64,000 bases of DNA from Synechococcus sp. MU1643 (GTDB lineage: Bacteria; Cyanobacteriota; Cyanobacteriia; PCC-6307; Cyanobiaceae): assembly GCF_020514095.1 (NCBI RefSeq), contig NZ_VTKY01000001.1:558001-622000 (forward strand), read 5' to 3'. Both the position numbers and the translations under genes were made by a program. The notes under the pieces are model-generated. The model was given only the letters and a program-made list of their open reading frames with translations, had not been told where the DNA came from and did no database searches. This document shows positions 44,817 to 51,879 of the stretch, one piece after another. How positions within the stretch are numbered: position 1 is the first letter of the stretch; every line of letters starts with the position of its first letter.

Positions 44817-45641
44817 TCAGTCGCCCCGATTCAAACCCCTGGCCAGGGCGACCCAGGTGTCGGGAGGCAGTTCCTGAGGGCGTTGCTGAAGGCTGAAACC
44901 TGAAGAGGCCGCCAGATCCTTCAAGCGCTCTGGCTCAGCCACGCCCGCCAGGGTGTTGCGCAACATCTTGCGCCGCGCCAAAAACGCCTGCTTCAGAAGC
45001 GATTCCACTCGGACGGCCAAAGCTGGCTCCACCCGCTCCGAAGCCGGCAAGGGATCCAGGCAGATCACTTCTGATTGCACCTTTGGTGGAGGCTGAAAAC
45101 AGCGCGGTGGCACGGGACACACCGAACGGCACCGGGCCAGCAACTGCATGCGGACGCTCAGAGCACTGAAACTGCTGTGGCCGGGCCGGGCACGAATCCG
45201 CTCCGCCACTTCCTTCTGCACCAGCAACACAAGCCGTTGGTAGGGCGGATCCACCGGCCGATCCAGTCGGCCCACCAACCGCTCCAGCAGCGGACCAGTG
45301 ATGTTGTACGGGATGTTGGCCACCACCTTGTCGGCGATGTGGCCATCACTCAATTCAAGTGGAGCTTCGAGAACATCCCCTTGATGGAGGCTGAATCCAG
45401 ACTGAGCCTCAAAACGCTCCTGAAGACCGTCCACCAGATCACGATCGAGCTCAATCGCATGAACCGCCTTCACACCCTCGGCCAGCAGACGCTCGGTTAA
45501 CGCCCCCCGACCGGGCCCCACCTCAAGCACCCGATCGGAGGACTGCAGATCAGCAGCCTCGATAATTCGTTGCAGTACGGAGTCATCCCGCAACCAGTGC
45601 TGACCGAAACGCTTGCGGGCGTGATGTCCGGAGAAACCCAT
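44817..45641 (-). CDS. rsmA: 16S rRNA dimethyladenosine transferase
   Basis: KsgA; dimethylates A1518 and A1519 of 16S rRNA with SAM. 274 residues: RKRFGQHWLRDDSVLQRIIE at the start, VLEVGPGRGALTERLL (motif I), VVANIPYNITGPLLERL (the catalytic NIPY) and VQKEVAERI. ATG start. A typical rsmA-ispE pairing. A small gene may lie 14 bases upstream. Confidence 0.96.
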   Translation of the reverse strand: MGFSGHHARKRFGQHWLRDDSVLQRIIEAADLQSSDRVLEVGPGRGALTERLLAEGVKAVHAIELDRDLVDGLQERFEAQSGFSLHQGDVLEAPLELSDGHIADKVVANIPYNITGPLLERLVGRLDRPVDPPYQRLVLLVQKEVAERIRARPGHSSFSALSVRMQLLARCRSVCPVPPRCFQPPPKVQSEVICLDPLPASERVEPALAVRVESLLKQAFLARRKMLRNTLAGVAEPERLKDLAASSGFSLQQRPQELPPDTWVALARGLNRGD

Positions 45642-45655
45642 GGGTCAACTGTGCA

Positions 45656-45907
45656 TCAGCACAGCCGTTCCACATCAATCCAGCGAATCGTTCGGCGGGA
45701 TGTCATCAAGGGAACAAGGGCCAGCTTGACCCGAAGCAGCTGCTCAACTGACGCCGGATGCACAGCTCTCCAACAAATGATTGCGCGAGCCATGCGGCGC
45801 CGTTTGGCGGGGTGAAAGACATCCAGGCCATGGCGGTCCCGACATCCATTGCGACGGCCCTCCACCACCAACAGCTGCTGCTGTGTCGATGGACCTGCAC
45901 TGGCCAA
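45656..45907 (-). CDS. Possible small gene upstream of rsmA
   Basis: 83 residues from a TTG, no ATG in the right place. RRNGCRDRHGLDVFHPAKRR, ICWRAVHPASVEQLLRVKLA, ending SRRTIRWIDVERLC. Codon use looks like the neighbours (GC-rich third positions), which is why I favour it over the other frames here. It ends 14 bases before rsmA. No family known and start uncertain. Confidence 0.45.
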   Translation of the reverse strand: MASAGPSTQQQLLVVEGRRNGCRDRHGLDVFHPAKRRRMARAIICWRAVHPASVEQLLRVKLALVPLMTSRRTIRWIDVERLC

Positions 45908-46263
45908 CGAGGTGGAAACAAAGGGGTGCTCGTTCTGCTAACGGCACACCCCTATGTGACCTAGATCAGCTTGGTGCACTCAGGTGGAGGTGGTGGGCCG
46001 AATCGGTTCGATATGCAGGATCGGCATACCAAGGTGAGGGTCGTGGCGACCGTGAGCTGAATGTCGTGCTGACCGTGTGTTGAAGATTTTGGGGTGAGCC
46101 TGTGTGCGTCACTGGGATCGCGAGGTGGCTCTTCCTTCCCTTGCTTCCTTTGGGTGACAACAACGCCGGTGCGGCCATCGGAACCCTGTTGATCTCCATT
46201 CAACCTGGGCCTGAGCGTTCCTCCCAGGAACGGTTCTAGGGTTCAGGGGTGATGGTTCCGATC
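45908..46263. other. Intergenic region with little visible content
   Basis: About 356 bases. I see no convincing gene: the short frames on both strands are low in hydrophobic patterning. One perfect 7-bp hairpin (46216-46222 with 46226-46232) lies in the leader of the pentapeptide gene. A TGTGA-N6-TCA stretch near 45954 resembles half a CRP-type site but is weak. Confidence 0.5.
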
Positions 46264-46749
46264 ATGCGCAGACGCTTCACGGCAGTACTGATCTCTTTAG
46301 TGGTGTTCACATGCCAGTGGCTTTTGGCGGCTCCGGCCCACGCCGCGATGGATGTGGCCAAACAGGTGTTGATCGGTGCCGACTATTCGAACAAGGACCT
46401 GCGGGGGGCCACCTTCAACCTCAGCAACCTGCGCGAAGCCAACCTCTCTGGATCGGACCTGCGGGGAGCCAGCCTCTACGGCGCCAAGCTGCAGGACGCC
46501 GACCTCAGCGGCACCGATCTGCGCGAAGCCACCCTGGACGCCGCTGTGATGACAGGCACCAACCTTGAGGATGCCGTGCTGGAGGGGGCCTTTGCCTTCA
46601 ACACCCGCTTTAGCGATGTGTTGATCACGGGAGCCGACTTCACCGACGTTCCCATGCGCGGTGACCAACTCAAAAGCCTCTGCGCCGTTGCCGACGGAAC
46701 GAATTCCGTCACGGGCCGCAGCACCCGCGAGAGTCTCGGTTGCGCCTGA
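46264..46749 (+). CDS. Exported pentapeptide-repeat protein
   Basis: 161 residues from the ATG at 46264 (GTG/ATG codons at 46249-46252 are possible). A signal peptide: MRRRF then LISLVVFTCQWLLAAPAHAA with an AHA cleavage site, so it goes to the periplasm or thylakoid lumen. About 16 pentapeptide units of the A(D/N)Lxx kind follow (NKDLRGATFNLSNLREANLS; SDLRGASLYGAKLQDADLSG). The end has two Cys (SLCAVAD; SLGCA) that may form a disulfide. Role unknown; several such lumenal proteins exist in cyanobacteria. Confidence 0.88.
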   Translation: MRRRFTAVLISLVVFTCQWLLAAPAHAAMDVAKQVLIGADYSNKDLRGATFNLSNLREANLSGSDLRGASLYGAKLQDADLSGTDLREATLDAAVMTGTNLEDAVLEGAFAFNTRFSDVLITGADFTDVPMRGDQLKSLCAVADGTNSVTGRSTRESLGCA

Positions 46750-46752
46750 ACC

Positions 46753-47181
46753 ATGAGTTTTGATCCCCGCAGCCTCGAGCGCCTGCGTGAGTTGGGGCGT
46801 CAACTCCCCGCACGCCTGCCGGAACCGGAGAAGCCTTCAGCAGCTCCCAAAGCCAGCCAGGTGCGCCATCGCGTTGAAACCGAGAAGAACCCGGAGGAGC
46901 TCTTCCGAGAACTAATGAAGGCCAGCCAGGACGGCACCGTTCCTGAGCATCTGATGGCTCGCCTCAAACAGTTGGAGGCCCAAAGCAAACCATCGGCCCA
47001 ACCGTCGCCTTTCAATAGCAACGACCACACTCCAGCCCTTGGCGCACCAGCGCGCAGCCAACCCGGACCGGGAAAAAACACCCAACCGAAAGGGCCAAAG
47101 GTTGACCCGGGCAGCTATGAGGAAAGCCTGTATGTGGCTTTCGGGCAACTGCTGCTCGAGGACGAGGGAGATGACGTTTGA
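46753..47181 (+). CDS. Cyanobacterial protein of unknown function, 142 residues
   Basis: Hydrophilic. N-terminal helix [20 protein letters not shown], a conserved-looking helical block [20 protein letters not shown] and [12 protein letters not shown], a Pro/Ser/Asn-rich linker, and a last helix [20 protein letters not shown]. No membrane segment. Its TGA is overlapped by the TTG start of rlmH (TTTGA), which hints at a ribosome-related role from position only. Start ATG three bases after the pentapeptide gene. Confidence 0.8.
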   Translation: MSFDPRSLERLRELGRQLPARLPEPEKPSAAPKASQVRHRVETEKNPEELFRELMKASQDGTVPEHLMARLKQLEAQSKPSAQPSPFNSNDHTPALGAPARSQPGPGKNTQPKGPKVDPGSYEESLYVAFGQLLLEDEGDDV

Positions 47182-47612
47182 ACCCGGCCCGTTGCCGGAT
47201 TCTTGCGGTGGGCAAAATTCGTCGTGGCTGGATTCAAGACGGCATTGACCTGTACCTCAAACGCCTGCCTGGGTTAACCATCAACGAACTTCGCGACAGC
47301 AACCCAGGCAAGGAAGCCGATGCCATCAGAGCAGCCCTACGACCCGATGAAACCCTGATTGCGCTGATGGAGCAGGGCGACACCTTGGCGTCGGTGCCTT
47401 TCGCGCAACGACTCGAACAATTCGGCAACCAGCGGCTGGCCTTTGTGATTGGTGGAGCCGACGGTCTCACAGCTGAGCTCAAGGCGCAGGCCCAATGGCA
47501 TCTGAGCCTCTCCCCGATGACCTTCCCCCACGAACTGGCGCGGCTGATGCTCGTGGAACAACTGTTCCGGGCTCAGGCGATTGTCCAAGGCAGCCCTTAT
47601 CACCGCGCCTAG
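47178..47612 (+). CDS. rlmH: 23S rRNA pseudouridine-1915 N3-methyltransferase
   Basis: SPOUT-fold enzyme. 144 residues from a TTG overlapping the previous stop. Motifs: [20 protein letters not shown] at the start, LDEGD-like LMEQGDT, the knot [11 protein letters not shown] and the substrate-end [20 protein letters not shown] with [14 protein letters not shown]. Length slightly below the usual 155. Conserved and certain. Confidence 0.95.
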   Translation: MNPARCRILAVGKIRRGWIQDGIDLYLKRLPGLTINELRDSNPGKEADAIRAALRPDETLIALMEQGDTLASVPFAQRLEQFGNQRLAFVIGGADGLTAELKAQAQWHLSLSPMTFPHELARLMLVEQLFRAQAIVQGSPYHRA

Positions 47613-47621
47613 GGTTCAGCG

Positions 47622-48482
47622 ATGGTCGCTGATCTCTGCTCCTCGACCATGCATCTGGCTCTGCTGTCTCCGATTCATGGCCAGTCGATTGAACACATCG
47701 CCCGACAACTGGAGAACTACAGGGTGTTTCTTGCACCCTTCGAGCTGCGTCATTACTTCCATGTGTCTCTGGAGAGTCACCCGAATCTCCAAGCCGAGCT
47801 CACCGCCTTCGCCGAAAGTGAGGGGCACAGCATTGTTTTCACCGAACGCAGGCAACCCACCTGGCGACCCTGCACGGCCTATGCCCTCTGTGAACTGATT
47901 AAAACGGTGCTTGCCGATCACCACAGTCACGACAAAGTCCTGATTCACACCGATACCGATCTATTGGTGTCACCCAAAGCCAAGGATCAGCTCCAGAACC
48001 ACCGCATTGGCTGCGGCAACAACTCTTTTAAGAGTGGCAATAACCGTTGGAAATGGACAGCGAAAGCAAAATCCGACCCGCGACTCAAACGCTTTACCCA
48101 AGAGATGTTCAACGGAGACCGTTCAAAGCTGCGTAAGGGACGAGTTTGCGGCGCCTACATGCCCTGGTCAGTCTTCAAAACTTTTGGCATTGTTTACAAC
48201 TATTACTTCAAACACAGCTTCCTTAAGAAGAACCCTCAGTGCATTTAGCCGGTCACTGAGATCGCCATTCGCAGCATTCTTCATCTTTTGGAAGACCAAG
48301 ACACCAGCTTTCAGCCACCTTTGATCACAGTGCCCAAGGAAAAGAAAGTGTCCTGCAAAAGCATCGATCGCATGATCGAACGCCGCGACAGCTTTGGGCT
48401 CAAAAAAATTGCTCGTGACACCGATAGCGAGGCGTTTCACTATGTGATGCGCCTGCAAGCACAAGCTGCTGGGGAGGCCTGA
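47622..48482 (+). pseudogene. Glycosyltransferase-like gene broken by in-frame TAG
   Basis: One reading frame of 287 codons with a single TAG at 48246-48248. Before it, 208 residues (or 199 from the ATG at 47649, MHLALLSPIHG); after it, the frame runs on with coherent sequence (PVTEIAIRSILHLLEDQDTS to MRLQAQAAGEA) to a TGA at 48480-48482. The first part has a DTD metal-site motif (VLIHTDTDLLVSPKAK) and GT-A-like patterning, and a Cys-rich middle (NHRIGCGNNSFKSGNN). I take it to be a sugar transferase; family not certain. A TGG-to-TAG change would explain the stop. Next gene starts three bases later. Confidence 0.7.
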
Positions 48483-48484
48483 CT

Positions 48485-49084
48485 TTGCTGCACGTCATCG
48501 ACAACCTTCTGCCGGCCAGCGCCCTCCAGGACCTTCGCGACCTCTGTGACATCCATGGGCGGCTCAAGGAGCAACACGACGGCGATGCGCAATTCAGCTG
48601 GCGCCCTGAAACCGGATCTCCCCGCTCGATCCATTCACCCGCTCATCAAGCCGTCGTCGATCGCTACCTCGACGAAGCCCTACTCCCGATGGCCACACCG
48701 TTCGCCCCCCAGCGGGCTGGAGTCGAGTGGTAGTGCAACACCAACAACGATCTCGACTGGCACATCGACAAAGACGAGCTCGAAGGCCAACGCAGCGGCC
48801 GTTTTGTGCTGCCGTTGCTGTCCACCGTGTTTTACCCCCACGTGAGCTGCGCTGGCGGCGAACTGCTGGTGGCCGACAACCCTCCGATCGAGAACGGATA
48901 CCAGGGGCCGTTGCCCACATTCCGCTCGGTGATCTCGATCCCACCGGTGGTGAACCGCCTGGTGCTCTTCTCCCCTGGCATCCTGCATCGGATCAACCCG
49001 TTCGAAGGCGAGCGCTATTCCGTGGCCGTGAACATCTGGGAGCAAGCGCCCCTCACCACAACGGCTGCAGAGCCGCCGGCTTGA
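48485..49084 (+). pseudogene. 2OG-Fe(II) oxygenase gene broken by in-frame TAG
   Basis: A second frame with one TAG, at 48731-48733, after 82 codons from the TTG at 48485 (LLHVIDNLLPASALQDLRDL). After the stop it continues in frame for 116 codons. The part after the stop holds the iron site: WHIDKDE (His-x-Asp) and ILHRINPFEGERYSVAVNIW (distal His and 2OG-binding Arg), the prolyl-4-hydroxylase-like arrangement. At the stop the reading is VEW-stop-CNTNNDLDW; a Trp (TGG) there is likely. All catalytic residues are downstream, so the protein before the stop cannot be active. Confidence 0.75.
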
Positions 49085-49490
49085 ATTTTTCGATCGAAAC
49101 CGTCCAGGCCCGTGGGGAAAAAGCCTGCAATCCCGCTTTAAACGCGGCCGTATCTCCCGTGTTCAACCAGTCCGCCTTGAGCTTGGGCACGTCCTCCGGC
49201 AGCCGTTCCATCGGCAGCTCCACCAGCAGCAGGCTGTCGGCGCCAGACGCACGCTGAAGAACACCCTGATCACTGCGCTGCCACACCCGCAGCAGCAGCT
49301 CCAGCACCAAGACATGACCCAACGCCTCCGGAGCCTCACCCTGCGGAGCCACCTCTTTCTGAGACCGTCCCCCCAGGGGCAAAGCGCGCTGGCCCTGCTG
49401 ATCGATCAACGCCATGGCCACAAGGTAAGGAGAGTCAGCCAACACCAGATTTCGAAGGACACCATCCTCACCGAATCCTCCCCACAGCAA
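49053..49490 (-). CDS. Unknown protein, 145 residues
   Basis: Leftward frame, start TTG at 49490 or later: GEDGVLRNLVLADSPYLVAM, LGHVLVLELLLRVWQRSDQG, ADSLLLVELPMERLPEDVPK, ending FKPAALQPLW. Amphipathic and patterned like a soluble protein. The last 32 bases are convergent with the oxygenase end. The first bases abut the LexA box of umuD, so the true start is probably a little inside. No family known. Confidence 0.6.
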   Translation of the reverse strand: MLWGGFGEDGVLRNLVLADSPYLVAMALIDQQGQRALPLGGRSQKEVAPQGEAPEALGHVLVLELLLRVWQRSDQGVLQRASGADSLLLVELPMERLPEDVPKLKADWLNTGDTAAFKAGLQAFSPRAWTVSIEKFKPAALQPLW

Positions 49491-49492
49491 TC

Positions 49493-49506
49493 AGTACATG
49501 CGTACT
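49493..49506 (+). promoter_or_regulatory. LexA (SOS) box before umuDC
   Basis: AGTACATGCGTACT: fits RGTACN3DGTWCB, the cyanobacterial and Gram-positive-type LexA motif, in all but one position. TACTAT at 49503-49508 would be the -10 box, covered by the site. umuD starts 24 bases further on. Confidence 0.75.
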
Positions 49507-49530
49507 ATTTAGTCAGCTGTTGCTGCTGTC

Positions 49531-49962
49531 GTGGAGCTCCAATACAGACCGCTGCCCCTGCAGCCCAAGCGCAGTCGGCTCACCCTGCCCCTGGCTGGGG
49601 AACGCATCGCCGCTGGTTTCCCCTCCCCCGCTGATGACTACGTCGACGTGGGGATCGACCTCAATGAACAGCTGATCCGGCATCCCACCAGCACCTTTTT
49701 TCTGCATGTGAGCGGCGAATCGATGACCGACGCCGGCATCCACGATGGCGATCTTCTGATGGTCGATCGCAGCCTCGATCCGCGCCCGGGCCAGGTGGTT
49801 GTGGCCGTGCTTGACGGTGCCTTCACCCTCAAACGCCTGATGCGTCATCGCGGCCGGTTGCGCCTGGAAGCCGCCCATCCGGACTATCCGCCGCTGGAGC
49901 TTCACCGCTGCGGCGAGGTGCAGATCTGGGGCGTGGCCATCCACGTCATCCATCCGCTCTGA
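49531..49962 (+). CDS. umuD: UmuD, SOS mutagenesis protein
   Basis: S24-family self-cleaving protein; the cut form joins UmuC to make DNA polymerase V. 143 residues from a GTG. The catalytic pair is Ser64 (SGESMT) and Lys101 (FTLKRL), and the cut site is Ala28-Gly29 (RIAAGF); all three are displaced by four from E. coli (24/25, 60, 97), so spacing is conserved exactly. Preceded by a LexA box and followed by umuC after 12 bases. Confidence 0.94.
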   Translation: MELQYRPLPLQPKRSRLTLPLAGERIAAGFPSPADDYVDVGIDLNEQLIRHPTSTFFLHVSGESMTDAGIHDGDLLMVDRSLDPRPGQVVVAVLDGAFTLKRLMRHRGRLRLEAAHPDYPPLELHRCGEVQIWGVAIHVIHPL

Positions 49963-49974
49963 AGCGACATCGCC

Positions 49975-51249
49975 ATGCCTCAGGCCACGGCTCTGATCGA
50001 TGGAAACAATTTCTATGCCTCCTGCGAACAGAGCCTGGACCCGGCTCTGATCGGCCACCCCGTGGTGGTGCTGTCCAACAACGACGGCTGCATCGTGGCG
50101 CGCAGTGCCGAAGCGCGTGCCCTGGGCATCCGCATGGGGACGCCGTACTTCAAGGCGCGCCGGGAACTGGAGCACCACAACGTTGTGGTGCGCAGTTCGA
50201 ACTACGCCCTCTATGCCGATATGAGCCAGCGCATGATGAGCCTGCTGGAGGCCCACTGTGAAGAGCTGGAGGTGTATTCGATTGACGAGGCCTTCGGGAG
50301 GATTTGTCGTCCCCGCAATGGCGACCTGCAGGGTTGGGCCCGTCAGCTGCGGGCACGGGCACGGCAGAACCTCGGCCTTCCGATCGCCATCGGCTTAGGG
50401 GCCAGCAAGGCACAAGCCAAGCTGGCCAATCGCCTGGCCAAACAGACCCCAGACCATGCCGGGATGTTCGACCTCGGCCAGTGCGACAACCCCGATCGCT
50501 GGCTGGAAACCATTGCGATCGAGGATGTGTGGGGAATCGGTCGACAACTGGCCCATTGGTGCCGCCTGCGGGGCGTCAGCAACGCACGACACCTCCGGGA
50601 CATGCCGAGCGGTGAACTGCGCGCCAAATGCGGCGTGGTGGGTCTGCGGCTGCAACGGGAGCTGCGGGGCCATGCCTGCCTGCCGCTGGAGCTGGCACCA
50701 GCACCGAAGGAAGAAACCTGCGTGAGCCGCAGTTTCAGTCGACCCATCACCAGCCAGGAGGAGCTACACCAGGCCATCGCCACCTATGTGGTGCGCGCCG
50801 CCGAGAAATTGCGCAAACAACGACAACGGGCAGCAGCGCTCACCGTCTACACGCGCACCAGCCCGTTCGCTCCTGGGTTTTACAGCCAAGCCGCCAGCAC
50901 GCAGCTGGACCTGCCGAGCAATGACACAGCCGTGCTGCTGGAGGCGGCACGGCCCTTGGTGGCACGGATCTTTCGCGCCCACCGTCAATTGGCCAAGGCC
51001 GGCGTGCTGATGCAGCACCTGCAGAGCCACGACATCCTGCAGACCCATCTGATGGTGCCGATGAGTGAGGAGCAGCAGCAGAAACGGGAGTGCCTGATGC
51101 AGACCATCGACCAGATCAATCGGCGTTACGGGCGTGGAACCCTGCAATGGGCCGGTTGCGGACTGCAGCCCAGCTGGTTGATGCGGCGTGAGCAACTCAG
51201 CCGCGCCGCCACCACCCGTCTGCAGGATCTACCGGTGGTGAGAGCCTGA
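49975..51249 (+). CDS. umuC: DNA polymerase V catalytic subunit UmuC
   Basis: Y-family translesion polymerase, 424 residues from ATG. Motifs: ALIDGNNFYASCEQSLDP (first metal Asp), VVLSNNDGCIVARSAEARAL, EVYSIDEAFGR (the SIDE motif), GASKAQAKLANRLAK (HhH), VWGIGRQ, and the little-finger region. Usual C-terminal region present. Operon with umuD under LexA. Confidence 0.95.
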   Translation: MPQATALIDGNNFYASCEQSLDPALIGHPVVVLSNNDGCIVARSAEARALGIRMGTPYFKARRELEHHNVVVRSSNYALYADMSQRMMSLLEAHCEELEVYSIDEAFGRICRPRNGDLQGWARQLRARARQNLGLPIAIGLGASKAQAKLANRLAKQTPDHAGMFDLGQCDNPDRWLETIAIEDVWGIGRQLAHWCRLRGVSNARHLRDMPSGELRAKCGVVGLRLQRELRGHACLPLELAPAPKEETCVSRSFSRPITSQEELHQAIATYVVRAAEKLRKQRQRAAALTVYTRTSPFAPGFYSQAASTQLDLPSNDTAVLLEAARPLVARIFRAHRQLAKAGVLMQHLQSHDILQTHLMVPMSEEQQQKRECLMQTIDQINRRYGRGTLQWAGCGLQPSWLMRREQLSRAATTRLQDLPVVRA

Positions 51250-51270
51250 TCAACACAATCCAGGAACGCC

Positions 51271-51567
51271 TCAGGCCTCCTGCAGCAACTGGATGACCTG
51301 TTCACGGGTGCTGAGCAGCAACACCATCCGCTCACCGTGGGCGTTGAGGCCCGTCTGCTCCCGAACCAGATCGGTGCTGGCCAACGCCAATCCTCCGGTT
51401 TCAGTGAACAGCACCGGCAGAGTGCCCTGGTGCCCTCGCATGCCCTGCAGATCCAGCGCCTGACGAACAGCCCGCTGAGCCTTCTCGGAACCCAGACGCT
51501 CCACGAAGGCCGGCCAGAGGTGGTTAACCGGATCGAGCGCGGCGAAATCCATCTGCGAATCAGTCAT
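51271..51567 (-). CDS. Unknown protein, 98 residues
   Basis: ATG at 51567, overlapping the previous gene's stop by one base (TGATG). FAALDPVNHLWPAFVERLGS, LDLQGMRGHQGTLPVLFTET, TREQVIQLLQEA at the end. Mixed alpha/beta, no membrane part. Second of two small coupled genes lying between umuC and dnaG, convergent with umuC with 21 bases between. I do not recognise it. Confidence 0.65.
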   Translation of the reverse strand: MTDSQMDFAALDPVNHLWPAFVERLGSEKAQRAVRQALDLQGMRGHQGTLPVLFTETGGLALASTDLVREQTGLNAHGERMVLLLSTREQVIQLLQEA

Positions 51568-51824
51568 CAGGACGGCAACAACGCAAGGGCTTCGCTGATC
51601 ATCTGCGGGGTGACGGCAATGCGCGCAAGCGGATCAGCATTGTCGAGGTAGGCGTCAAACGAGGCGAAGCGCTCGATCACGGGGTCGGCCCCCTCGGCGG
51701 CGCAAGCCTCAACCCAATCCCCCTCCTCCGGCTTCACCGCGACGTAGGCCTGCAGCGCTTCCTCCAGATCACCGCCGTCGCCGACGCCCTCACCGTGCCA
51801 GATCGCTTCGAAGAATTCAGACAT
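51567..51824 (-). CDS. Unknown small acidic protein, 85 residues
   Basis: ATG at 51824: FFEAIWHGEGVGDGGDLEEA, YVAVKPEEGDWVEACAAEGA, SFDAYLDNADPLARIAVTPQ. Strongly acidic with few basic residues. Coupled to the 98-residue gene by a one-base overlap. 55 bases after dnaG on the same strand, so possibly in the dnaG transcript. Function unknown. Confidence 0.65.
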   Translation of the reverse strand: MSEFFEAIWHGEGVGDGGDLEEALQAYVAVKPEEGDWVEACAAEGADPVIERFASFDAYLDNADPLARIAVTPQMISEALALLPS

Positions 51825-51879
51825 CTTCAGGTCGAGGAACAGATCCTGATGCAGTTTGCCCAGACCACCGGCTCATGGA

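Noticed and set aside
45950-45970. CRP-like half site TGTGA-N6-TCA
   Set aside because: Only one good half; too common by chance.
45961-46203. 80- and 77-codon leftward frames
   Set aside because: Low hydrophobic patterning, no ribosome site, no family; they alternate with each other in the same DNA.
48246-48248. Normal stop for a 208-residue protein
   Set aside because: Coding quality continues unchanged in the same frame for 77 codons, so this is more likely an interruption than a true end.
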